The translations under genes and the position numbers were made by a program. A DNA stretch of 64,000 nucleotides from Streptococcus anginosus (GTDB lineage: Bacteria; Bacillota; Bacilli; Lactobacillales; Streptococcaceae). Below, one piece after another: positions 35,107 through 43,073 of this stretch (position 1 is its first letter; each line of letters begins with the position of its first letter). The stretch is taken from positions 1,894,501 through 1,958,500 of the forward strand of contig NZ_CP012719.1 in the NCBI RefSeq assembly GCF_001697145.1, in the 5' to 3' direction. The notes below the pieces were generated by a model. That model worked only from the letters and a program-made list of their open reading frames with translations, was not told where the DNA came from and ran no database searches.

Positions 35107-36387
35107 TTAAAACCCCAGTTGTTCAAAAATTGTTTGAAAATCTTCTTGGATCTGATTTAAATCAACCGTTAATTCTTCACGAGTGTGATTGTTTTTGACG
35201 GTAACTTGGTTACTTTCAATTTCACTTTCGCCAAGAGTTATCAACACTTTAGCAGAAAAAGTATCTGCTGACTTGAATTGCGCTTTCAACTTACGGTTTA
35301 AATAATCACGTTCAGCTGTAAATCCTTGCTTACGAAGTGCTTGTACAATTTCCAACGCTTTGTTATTAGCACCTTCTCCCAAAACTGCAACATAAACGTC
35401 TAAGCTATCCTCCAGCGGCAATGCCACACCCTGCTTTTCAAGAACAAGAAGCAGGCGCTCCACGCCCATTCCAAAGCCAAAACCAGCCGTCTCTGGGCCA
35501 CCAAAATAAGCAACAAGGCTATCATAGCGACCACCTGCACAGATTGTCAATTCATTACCCGCCACAGCTGCGGTAAATTCAAAAATCGTATGATTGTAAT
35601 AATCCAATCCGCGAACCATGTTGGTATTGATAACATAAGGAATTTTTAGTGCTTCCAACATCGAACGCACAGCTTGAAAATGAGTTTGGCTTTCTTCATC
35701 TAGATAATCCAAAATAGAGGGTGCATTTTCAACAGCGAGTTTATCTTCTTTTTCCTTACTGTCTAGCACACGGAGAGGATTTTCTTCTAGACGACGCTGG
35801 CTATCTTTAGAAAGACTGTCTTTCAGCGGCGTCAAATAATCAATCAATGCTTGACGGTAAGCGGCGCGACTCTCTGCATTCCCCAAACTATTCAACTGCA
35901 ACGTTACACCTTGAATACCAATTTCATTGAAAAATTGAGCTGCCATGGCGATTGTCTCTACATCTGTCGCAGGATTATTGGAACCAAAACACTCTACACC
36001 AATCTGATGAAACTCACGCAAACGTCCAGCCTGAGGACGCTCATAACGAAACATAGAGCCCATATAATAAAGTTTCACCGGCTTTTGGACTTCTGGTGCA
36101 AAGAGCTTATTTTCCACATAAGAACGTACAACTGGTGCTGTTCCTTCTGGGCGTAATGTGATATGACGGTCGCCTTTGTCATAAAAATCATACATTTCTT
36201 TGGTTACAATGTCAGTCGTGTCTCCAACAGAACGACTAATCACTTCATAATGCTCAAATAGTGGGGTGCGAATTTCTGCGTAATGATATTTTTTAAATGT
36301 TTTGCGAGCAAATTCTTCTACATATTGCCATTTGACAGACTCTTGAGGGAGAATATCCTGAGTCCCTTTCGGTTTTTGTAATTTCAT
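35107..36387 (-). CDS. hisS: Histidyl-tRNA synthetase
   Basis: 426 residues from ATG 36387 (GAGGAAAGCT upstream); a frame five codons longer lacks spacing. Class II motif 2: [19 protein letters not shown]. Histidine-binding motifs: [14 protein letters not shown] and [14 protein letters not shown]. The C-terminal anticodon-binding domain starts near residue 325. It charges tRNA-His. No T-box leader was seen upstream. Confidence 0.97.
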   Translation of the reverse strand: MKLQKPKGTQDILPQESVKWQYVEEFARKTFKKYHYAEIRTPLFEHYEVISRSVGDTTDIVTKEMYDFYDKGDRHITLRPEGTAPVVRSYVENKLFAPEVQKPVKLYYMGSMFRYERPQAGRLREFHQIGVECFGSNNPATDVETIAMAAQFFNEIGIQGVTLQLNSLGNAESRAAYRQALIDYLTPLKDSLSKDSQRRLEENPLRVLDSKEKEDKLAVENAPSILDYLDEESQTHFQAVRSMLEALKIPYVINTNMVRGLDYYNHTIFEFTAAVAGNELTICAGGRYDSLVAYFGGPETAGFGFGMGVERLLLVLEKQGVALPLEDSLDVYVAVLGEGANNKALEIVQALRKQGFTAERDYLNRKLKAQFKSADTFSAKVLITLGESEIESNQVTVKNNHTREELTVDLNQIQEDFQTIFEQLGF

Positions 36388-36524
36388 AGCTTTCCTCTTC
36401 ATTCATATAATATAATTATTTTACCACAAGTAGCAGATTTTGAGGACAGTTTCAGTATATTTTCTCTAAAAAGCTAGCACGCTCTGCTATTTTCCAAAAA
36501 ATAAAAGAAAATCTGTCAAGTAAC

Positions 36525-36553
36525 TTTACTTTACAAAATTTTTTTGATATACT
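36525..36553 (+). promoter_or_regulatory. rpmF-rpmG promoter
   Basis: TTTACT (36525-36530), 17 bp, TATACT (36548-36553) with TG one base before the -10. Confidence 0.75.
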
Positions 36554-36615
36554 ATTACAGTTGATGAAAATCAAAGAGATTGAATCGAACTTATATTAAA
36601 AGGAGAATAAAGAAA

Positions 36616-36798
36616 ATGGCAGTACCTGCACGTCGCACTTCAAAAGCGAAGAAAAACAAACGCCGCACTCACTACAAAATTACAGCTCCATCTGTACATT
36701 TTGACGAAACTACTGGAGATTACTCACGTTCTCACCGTGTATCCCTCAAAGGATACTACAAAGGACGTAAAATCGCCAAAGCTGCAGCAGCAGAATAA
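36616..36798 (+). CDS. rpmF: Ribosomal protein L32
   Basis: 60 residues from ATG 36616 behind AAAAGGAGAATAAAGAAA; the longer frame from 36580 reads through the leader. [20 protein letters not shown] is the L32 signature. The cysteines of zinc-binding L32 forms are absent. It is a component of the large subunit, co-transcribed with rpmG 15 bp downstream. Confidence 0.97.
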   Translation: MAVPARRTSKAKKNKRRTHYKITAPSVHFDETTGDYSRSHRVSLKGYYKGRKIAKAAAAE

Positions 36799-36813
36799 TA
36801 GAAGGGAGCTATC

Positions 36814-36963
36814 ATGCGCGTAAATATCACACTTGAACACAAAGCATCTGGTGAACGCTTGTACCTTACTTCTAAAAACAAACGTAACACTCCAGACCGT
36901 CTTCAATTGAAAAAATACTCACCAAAATTACGTAAACATGTAGTGTTTACAGAAGTGAAATAG
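36814..36963 (+). CDS. rpmG: Ribosomal protein L33, cysteine-free form
   Basis: 49 residues, [36 protein letters not shown] is an L33 start. No cysteine occurs anywhere, so this is a zinc-independent (C-minus) paralogue. Bacteria with such copies usually have others with CxxC pairs and switch under zinc limitation. It is the last core gene before the accessory island. Confidence 0.95.
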   Translation: MRVNITLEHKASGERLYLTSKNKRNTPDRLQLKKYSPKLRKHVVFTEVK

Positions 36964-37239
36964 TGGGTCATTACGTTTCAGTGGAAACGAAAAAAACTTG
37001 ATTTAACGCGATTCTTGAATTTTCAAAATTCAATGTATTGCAATAAAAATCAACCGGATGACTACATTTTTTGTGAAATAAATTAGATGTTCGGATATAT
37101 AGAAAACGCTCTAGTCATACTGTCTAGAGCGTTTTTGTGTTGTTTAAGAAATTTAGATGGCGGCTTTAGATAACTACACATTCCAGTATTCTTTAAATAA
37201 GATTGAATCGATGAAAACTAGAAAGGATTATTATGTTTT
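36964..37239 (+). other. rpmG-IS30 gap
   Basis: An inverted repeat CGTTTC-AGTG-GAAACG (36974-36989) follows rpmG. A strong terminator is at 37103-37136. At 37233 an ATG behind AAAGGATTATT starts a frame that the IS30 element cuts after two codons. Confidence 0.6.
37103..37136 (+). terminator. Terminator after rpmF-rpmG
   Basis: AAAACGCTCTAG - nine bases - CTAGAGCGTTTTT. Confidence 0.9.
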
Positions 37240-38294
37240 ATAAATTGCAAGAATAAGTGCAACATTTATTCGAACTCATCCTCTAGAGCTTCACAAGAAG
37301 TTCTGTAACCTAAACATTTTCGTGGTCGGTGATTGATATCATATAAAGCCTTGTTCAAATCCTCATCAGAGATAGTGGCTAAATCTGTTTTCTTTGGGAA
37401 ATATTCTCTTAGTAAGCCATTTGCGTTTTCATTGCTTCCTCTCTGCCAGGATGAATAGGCATCCGCAAAGAAAAAGGAAATTCCTAAATTCTCTACCAGA
37501 GGATAGCAGGCAAACTCTTTTCCCCTGTCTGAAGTGAAGGTTTTAAGAGCCTCTTTTGGAAATAGCCTACAAAGTTTTTCGATGGCTGAAAACATGGCTT
37601 TGGCTGTTCTATCTGGTATCTTGAAAGCTAAGTAAAAACGAGTTTTTCGCTCTAGAAAGGTCGCTAAACACCCCTTGCTTTTGCCTCTGGAAGACACCAC
37701 AGTATCAAGCTCCCAGTGCCCAAAAGTTTCACGATTACGGACCTCTTTAGGACGTTTGGAAATTGGCGTACCAATCCTAAATCTTCCACGTGTTTCTTTG
37801 GGTTGTCGAGTTTTTCCTTTACGACGAAGGACGCTCAAATCCAGATCAATCAAACCAGCATAGAGCCAGTTATAGATGGTTTTAAAAGCTACCATTGGCT
37901 TTTGTTCAAGCTGATAGCGGCCACAAATCTGTTCAGGCGACCAGGAGGATTTTAAACCGTTCTCAATTTCCTTTTTCAACTTTGGTGTCAAACAAGACTT
38001 CCGACCTTTTTGCTTAGCCCTGTGATCGTACTGTTCCTGTGCTGAGGTTGCGGAATAACCATTTTGGCATCGTCTTAACTCTCTTGAAATGGTAGACTTA
38101 TGGACGCCAAGTTTACTTGCAATTTGGCAAGGTTTCAAACCTAATTCCAAGTAGGTTTCTATCTTTATTCGGTCAGTTATGGTAAGATGGAAGTAGCTCA
38201 TAGTTTTTCCTCGGGTTCTGTTTGTGTGGTTACTTACAGTTTACACCAATGAAACACTATGAGTTTTTTTGTTGCACTATATTTTACAATTTAT
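37240..38294. mobile_element. IS30-family insertion sequence
   Basis: About 1.06 kb with imperfect terminal inverted repeats. The left end starts ATAAATTGCAAGAATAAG (from 37240) and the right end, reversed, ATAAATTGTAAAATATAG (from 38294). Both are followed inward by TGCAAC. One intact transposase gene fills it. The exact outer ends could be one to two bases further out if a TTT target duplication (37236-37238, 38297-38299) is real. Confidence 0.8.
37266..38201 (-). CDS. IS30-family transposase
   Basis: 311 residues. The N-terminal HTH (LTITDRIKIETYLELGLKPC, GVHKSTISRELRR) is typical of IS30. The DDE catalytic domain shows D in HWELDTVVSSRGKSKG, D in TFTSDRGKEF and E in GSNENANGLLREYFPKKTD. 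The ending CLGYRTSCEALEDEF is also typical. No frameshift is seen, so the element may still be active. It is responsible for loss of the 5' end of the gene at 38297. Confidence 0.93.
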   Translation of the reverse strand: MSYFHLTITDRIKIETYLELGLKPCQIASKLGVHKSTISRELRRCQNGYSATSAQEQYDHRAKQKGRKSCLTPKLKKEIENGLKSSWSPEQICGRYQLEQKPMVAFKTIYNWLYAGLIDLDLSVLRRKGKTRQPKETRGRFRIGTPISKRPKEVRNRETFGHWELDTVVSSRGKSKGCLATFLERKTRFYLAFKIPDRTAKAMFSAIEKLCRLFPKEALKTFTSDRGKEFACYPLVENLGISFFFADAYSSWQRGSNENANGLLREYFPKKTDLATISDEDLNKALYDINHRPRKCLGYRTSCEALEDEFE

Positions 38295-38296
38295 CG

Positions 38297-39037
38297 TTTA
38301 CAAAAAATAAATTTCAATACTGTATTTACAATCATGAAAGACTAGAACTTCATGAACTACAAAAGGAGTATCAAAATGATAAAGTTAGCACAAAACTTAA
38401 ATATGAAAACCAATTATTTTGCCCTGGTTGTTGCAAAGTGGATTTAATCATAAATGAGAAAAAAGGGAAAATCTACTTATCGACTCATCCCAAATCGCCT
38501 CATGGTGACGGATGTGAATATACTCTGGATTCTGCTTCGAAAATGGAGTTGAAAGAATACTATGAGAAAATTGATGCAGACTTAGCTGTGCAATTGTTAG
38601 AACGTATTTTGGAAGAAAAGACTATTAGAGCAACTCGGATAGGGAATGCCAACTCTTCGAAAGATAATAACCAGGGTTCTGATTTAAAATTTGTTCTAGA
38701 AAATAAAGATGGTATCAGAAAATATTTACCTCGCAGATCCCTCCTCCTAAATGAATTAGAAGTTTCTGACCATCTGACTATGTACTATGGAGAGTGTAAG
38801 GTGTTTATAGGAAAGACTGATAAGAAGTACTACCTACGAATGTTTCGAAACAATGATCAAGCTAAGTACATCTGTAATTTAGTAATTCCTGAAAGAGTGT
38901 ATAAGTATTTGGAGAATGAATTAAGATTTATCCCACAATCAAAAGATTTAAGTTTTAAACATTCAAGAGCAAATGCAGTTCCGGTAAAGTTAGCTTTTGT
39001 TTCTACCATGAAGAAAAAACATGAATACTATAATTAA
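38297..39037 (+). pseudogene. Zinc-ribbon-like gene whose start was removed by IS30 insertion
   Basis: An open frame of about 245 codons enters from inside the IS without a start or ribosome site of its own. If the IS and a 3-bp TTT duplication are removed, ATG TTT at 37233 joins ACA AAA AAT AAA in frame, giving a complete gene. The product has a zinc-ribbon-like pattern near its N-terminus (LFCPGCCKVDLIINEK ... HPKSPHGDGCEY) and a helical, basic remainder (KYYLRMFRNNDQAKYICNLV). I do not recognise the family. Expression is only possible from within the IS. It is the first of three unknown genes in this island. Confidence 0.6.
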
Positions 39038-39207
39038 TACTTAGGTTTTTCAAAATTACTTAGAGTAAAACGTATGGAATAATTAATTTTATCCCAATGT
39101 CTATTTAACTGAATATAACAAAATGTTAATATTGAGTAGAGAGCTGTGCTTTTTTAAAAAAATAGTCTACAATATAAATATAGACAAATAAGAAGGAGAG
39201 AAAAATT

Positions 39208-39747
39208 ATGGTATATCTTCACAGATTTTTAGGACAATGGCTAGATAAAAACCACTCTTCAGATAAATCCTCGATTATCCGAAGTGTATTAACTATCGGT
39301 AGTGGGGTTGACGAATACTTAAAACAGATTGAAGTCCGCAGACGATTCACGCTGGCAGTAAACCAAGACAGATATTTTTATACCGTGCCTAAAGAAATTG
39401 AAATCGGAGATACCAGAGCAGATAGATACTATCGTATGGAAATGAGAAACTACGAAAGCATAGCGTCTAACACCGTCTTTTACGGTAATGGAACATCCAT
39501 TCTAGTCAAGGCATTATTTGAGGGTAAGGGAGAGATAGAGCGTATCTATGAATACGAAACACTCGACCTATTCTTAGAGGATCTAAAAGAGGAAGTAGCA
39601 ATCACAATTAGTTGCACTTACAAACCTTGCTATATCCTTGCTAGTGACTTTGAGGTATTTCAACCAAGACTCGAACTAGGGAAGCTTTATTGTCACTATG
39701 CTCAAGCGCCTAACTATCGCAAACCAATTGCTGAAGTAGAAATTTAA
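39208..39747 (+). CDS. Hypothetical protein (179 aa)
   Basis: RBS AGAAGGAGAGAAAAATT. Mixed alpha/beta, soluble: YLHRFLGQWLDKNHSSDKSS, YRMEMRNYESIASNTVFYGN, LFLEDLKEEVAITISCTYKP. No transmembrane or known catalytic motif. An inverted repeat GTCTA/TAGAC (about 39162-39182) lies in its leader. No family recognised; similar unnamed proteins are found in integrative elements. Confidence 0.6.
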   Translation: MVYLHRFLGQWLDKNHSSDKSSIIRSVLTIGSGVDEYLKQIEVRRRFTLAVNQDRYFYTVPKEIEIGDTRADRYYRMEMRNYESIASNTVFYGNGTSILVKALFEGKGEIERIYEYETLDLFLEDLKEEVAITISCTYKPCYILASDFEVFQPRLELGKLYCHYAQAPNYRKPIAEVEI

Positions 39748-39805
39748 AACTTTCAGACTCAATTAGAATAGGTATTTTTCGCAAGTTTTAAAGAGGAGTA
39801 TTGTC

Positions 39806-40048
39806 ATGGGACTTTCATATGCACCAGACTATGTATGGACAGATCATTTTATTCAAAGAGCTAATGAACGATTTGGAATTAAAGAAGAGCAACTTCCTAA
39901 ATGGATTTCTAAGCAGATAAATAGTTTGACACTATATGATTCAAGCGAGGGACAAAATCCAGAAAAGCGAAAGTATATATCTGATAGTGGAATTATTTTG
40001 GTTTGTGATATTTTTAACGAATTGTATTTGTTTAAGTTGAATTTTTAA
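39806..40048 (+). CDS. Hypothetical protein (80 aa), toxin-like size
   Basis: RBS AAGAGGAGTATTGTC. The segment WTDHFIQRANERFGIKEEQL has the H-x-x-x-R-x-x-x-R spacing seen at the start of several small RNase toxin folds (HigB/DUF4258-like). The rest forms short beta strands (YISDSGIILVCDIFNELYLF). This likeness is weak and no antitoxin is recognised beside it, so the function is open. Confidence 0.5.
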   Translation: MGLSYAPDYVWTDHFIQRANERFGIKEEQLPKWISKQINSLTLYDSSEGQNPEKRKYISDSGIILVCDIFNELYLFKLNF

Positions 40049-40277
40049 AACGATACTTACTTATATATAGATGATACTAGTATATTAATAGATTGTTGGT
40101 ACCGAAATTTTAATTAGCTGATATTCCGTCAAAAAGAAATTCATAAAATCTTACTAGTATCAAATTTAAATAATCTTACGAGCATAATAGATAACAAGAT
40201 GATTATAAAACTTTTCTATTGTCACTTTTCTTGATATAATGGTATATGGTTAAAGGTTTCAAAAGAGGTATTCATTT
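40049..40277 (+). promoter_or_regulatory. Upstream region and promoter of the TIR operon
   Basis: AT-rich and gene-free. An extended -10 TGATATAAT (TATAAT at 40235-40240) is about 37 bp upstream of the TIR start and has no good -35. The ribosome site is AAAAGAGGTATTCATTT. Confidence 0.55.
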
Positions 40278-41534
40278 ATGACAGATGTTTTTATTAGTTA
40301 CAGACGGGAAGATGGTCTAGCAAATGCTGACTTTCTTTCAGAAAAGTTAACTAATTCTGGTTGTCGCGTTTTTTTTGATAAAAAAAATATACCTCCTGGT
40401 GCTGATTTTGATCATGCTATTAAAACACATCTTGAACAATGTAACGATGTTCTTTTAGTGGTAACTAAATCCTATTTTGGGAAGAAAGACTTGAATCATC
40501 AACTGATGATACATCAAGATTCTGACTGGGTTAGAAAAGAAATTGCCCTAGCACTTTCTCAAAATAAGACTATTATTCCTATATTATTTAACGGTGTCTC
40601 ACTTCCTGAGGCTTCATATATTCCTGATGATATTAGAGCTGTTCTAAAGAAACAATATATAAAAGTTTCTAATGACGATGATTGGGATTTTTTAATGAAT
40701 AAAATTAAAAATTCACTCTCTCAAAATACCCAAACTCATATGAAATTTGGACAATATGTTAAAATTTTTAATACCATTTCCCAAAATAAAAAAAATCATT
40801 TTACGGACGAAATCAAAAACGTTTGCAAAAAGCTAAATGAAGAAAAAATCAATAAACAGTTAATCCCATTATTAAATTCTGATGAATCAAATGACATTAA
40901 ATTTCTAGCATACTATACTATTTTCACCTTCTATCGCAGACGAGAAGAAAAGTCTAAAATTTATAATTTTATCGAAAAATACAGCTCATATTTCGAGGAT
41001 TATCCTTTTAACAATATCGTATTATCTCAGTACTATAAATTTAAATATGATGAAAATATAGATGATTTTGAAAGTTTGGACAAGGCGATTTGTTTTGCGA
41101 ATGAGACTAGGATGCAGATCCAAAATAATTATGGAGTATACATTACATATTCAGAGCTTGTTGCAATTGGGCTAGAAAACAATTATTTAAGATATAGGAA
41201 ACATGTGCAAGAAGCTATAAAATCAATTGATAAAGCAAATCAACTAAATGAAGACTATCCTAAAAATCATTATATTCATGGGAAACTTCTAGCTTTTTCT
41301 GGTGATTATACAAATGGAATTAACTTCATAAAAAGAGCAATTGATTTGGAAGACAGAGAAAATACAGATTCTTTCATTAGAATTCTCCAATATAGTACTT
41401 CAAAAGAATCAATCATTTACAAAATGGAGAATAAAAAGTTAGAAGAACGGTTAAAAAGATATATCATTCTTAACAGCTTATTTCTTATAGCTTTTATAAT
41501 TATTTTATGTTGTTTAATTGTGTATTTTAGGTAA
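40278..41534 (+). CDS. TIR-domain protein with helical repeats and a C-terminal membrane anchor
   Basis: 418 residues. Residues 1-145 form a TIR domain: DVFISYRREDGLANADFLSE, VFFDKKNIPPGADF, and SDWVRKEIALAL with the presumed catalytic Glu88. Bacterial TIR domains of this kind hydrolyse or modify NAD+ in antiphage systems, or make cyclic ADP-ribose signals. Residues ~155-390 are helical, with a TPR-like pattern near 330-365 (HYIHGKLLAFSGDYTNGINF). The last 24 residues are a single membrane helix. It is first in an operon with a PP2C-like phosphatase (4 bp gap) and a YdcF protein. The membrane anchor on a TIR protein is unusual. Role in defence is inference. Confidence 0.85.
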   Translation: MTDVFISYRREDGLANADFLSEKLTNSGCRVFFDKKNIPPGADFDHAIKTHLEQCNDVLLVVTKSYFGKKDLNHQLMIHQDSDWVRKEIALALSQNKTIIPILFNGVSLPEASYIPDDIRAVLKKQYIKVSNDDDWDFLMNKIKNSLSQNTQTHMKFGQYVKIFNTISQNKKNHFTDEIKNVCKKLNEEKINKQLIPLLNSDESNDIKFLAYYTIFTFYRRREEKSKIYNFIEKYSSYFEDYPFNNIVLSQYYKFKYDENIDDFESLDKAICFANETRMQIQNNYGVYITYSELVAIGLENNYLRYRKHVQEAIKSIDKANQLNEDYPKNHYIHGKLLAFSGDYTNGINFIKRAIDLEDRENTDSFIRILQYSTSKESIIYKMENKKLEERLKRYIILNSLFLIAFIIILCCLIVYFR

Positions 41535-41538
41535 TAAA

Positions 41539-42333
41539 ATGAAAATTATAGATCAAATTCTTCATTTCCCAAATAAATCATGGGGTGAAGATAGAATATT
41601 TATTGGCAATAATCTTGTTGGAGTTATTGATGGTTCAAGCCCAATCAGCGTCATTCCGATTTCGCCTTATCATTCCCAAGCAGAGTGGCTTTCAGAGAAT
41701 CTTGCTCAAAAAATTCCTTTATACGGTAATGCTTGCTTGCCTGATATTTGTAAAAACATTACAAATCAGTTAAATGCTTCTCACTCTAGTGTTTTAAAGA
41801 AGTTTAATGAAGCAACTTTGCCATGTGCTGTCTTAGCAGGAATTCAAATGATTGATGATTATCTCCATGGGTATGTAATTGGAGATTGTACTCTTATCAT
41901 TCAATTTCATACAGGTGAAATAAAAATTTTAACCGATAATAGAATTAGACATTTTTCGAATTTAACAAGGATAATTAGAAATGAGGCTTTATTATCAGGA
42001 AATGATAGTGCGAAAGCTGTCAAAAATCAAATGACACAAAACCGAAAAATGATGAATACGACTGATGGTTTCTGGACAGTAGCACTAACAGGGGCATTTC
42101 AAACGCAATTTCTCGAGTGCCAGTATAAAACTGAAGAAATCAATAAATGTTTGCTTTTTTCAGATGGTTTCGAACGAGTTTTCAGCAATTCTTTGTGTTC
42201 CATTTCCGATATTCTGGATAGTAAAGTGACTCTCTACTCAGCACTTCATTCTCTTAGAAATTGGGAAAAGTCATCTAAAAATATAGATGTTAAACAACAT
42301 GATGATGTTAGTGCTGTGCTAATAGAATTATAA
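41539..42333 (+). CDS. PP2C-family Ser/Thr phosphatase-like protein
   Basis: 264 residues from ATG 41539 (AGGTAA upstream). The metal-binding motifs of PP2C are present: SWGEDRIFIGNNLVGVIDGS (Glu17, Asp18, Asp31-Gly32), YVIGDCTLII, LLFSDGF and the C-terminal HDDVSAVLIEL. So the catalytic core looks intact although sequence drift is strong. PP2C enzymes remove phosphate from Ser/Thr. No partner kinase is encoded nearby. It lies four bases after the TIR gene and ten before the YdcF gene, so it belongs to the same operon and may regulate or counteract it. Confidence 0.8.
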   Translation: MKIIDQILHFPNKSWGEDRIFIGNNLVGVIDGSSPISVIPISPYHSQAEWLSENLAQKIPLYGNACLPDICKNITNQLNASHSSVLKKFNEATLPCAVLAGIQMIDDYLHGYVIGDCTLIIQFHTGEIKILTDNRIRHFSNLTRIIRNEALLSGNDSAKAVKNQMTQNRKMMNTTDGFWTVALTGAFQTQFLECQYKTEEINKCLLFSDGFERVFSNSLCSISDILDSKVTLYSALHSLRNWEKSSKNIDVKQHDDVSAVLIEL

Positions 42334-42343
42334 GAGGTGTATT

Positions 42344-43000
42344 ATGCAGGAAAAAATATTACAAAATGCTAAAGTTTTATATGATTTTCATAATCAAAAT
42401 AGGACTACGATAAGTACTGACTTCATGTTAATAATGGGCTCTCATGATCTACGTGTAGCAAATCATGCTGCAAGTCTTTTTCTACAAGGTAAAGCTCCCT
42501 TTTTAGTCTGTAGCGGAGGATATGGGAAAATAACAAAATCGTTATGGAACAATACTGAAGCTGAAACTTACGCTCAAATATGTATTGAAAATGGTGTCCC
42601 TAAAGATAAAATCTTAATCGAAAACAAATCGACTAATTCAGGTGAAAATTTTAATTTTACAAAAAAATTACTAGAATCTCGCAATATAAAGGTTTCGACG
42701 GGGACTATTGTATGTAAAAACTACTTAAGCCGCCGAGCATTGGCAACCGCAAAAAAACAGTGGCCAGAGGTAGAATGGTTTATAGAGACTCCTAATCTTT
42801 CCTTTGATGAATATATTAAAAACGAATCAAATATTGACAGAATGATAAATCTATTGGTAGGAGATATCCAAAGATTGATGATTTATCCTAATTTTGGATT
42901 TCAAATTCCTGTTACTATTCCACAAGAGATTTTAAATTCATATGATTTTCTTGTGAAACATGGCTATACTCAGTTTCTTATTGACGAAAACAACTCATAA
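42344..43000 (+). CDS. YdcF/DUF218 (ElyC/SanA-like) family protein
   Basis: 218 residues. DUF218 motifs are visible: LIMGSHDLRVANHAASLFLQ, LVCSGGYGK, ETYAQICIENGVPKDKILIE, KSTNSGENFNFTKKLL. There is no membrane helix, so it is the soluble YdcF type. The E. coli homologue binds S-adenosylmethionine; enzymatic function is not settled. As third gene of the TIR operon it might act on a nucleotide-type metabolite, which is inference. RBS AAGAGGTGTATT. Confidence 0.8.
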   Translation: MQEKILQNAKVLYDFHNQNRTTISTDFMLIMGSHDLRVANHAASLFLQGKAPFLVCSGGYGKITKSLWNNTEAETYAQICIENGVPKDKILIENKSTNSGENFNFTKKLLESRNIKVSTGTIVCKNYLSRRALATAKKQWPEVEWFIETPNLSFDEYIKNESNIDRMINLLVGDIQRLMIYPNFGFQIPVTIPQEILNSYDFLVKHGYTQFLIDENNS

Positions 43001-43033
43001 AAAAGCAGACGATTATAAATCGCCTGCTTTTTG
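43001..43033. terminator. Terminator between the TIR operon and the RyR gene
   Basis: AAAAGCAGACGAT-TATAA-ATCGCCTGCTTTTT, one mismatch; serves both convergent genes. Confidence 0.8.
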
Positions 43034-43073
43034 TTCACAAAAATGAGATAATATGAGAAATAAAAAATCTCAC

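Noticed and set aside
36403..36615. A T-box or r-protein leader before rpmF or hisS
   Set aside because: No T-box consensus or long leader structure was seen; the rpmF leader is short and ordinary.
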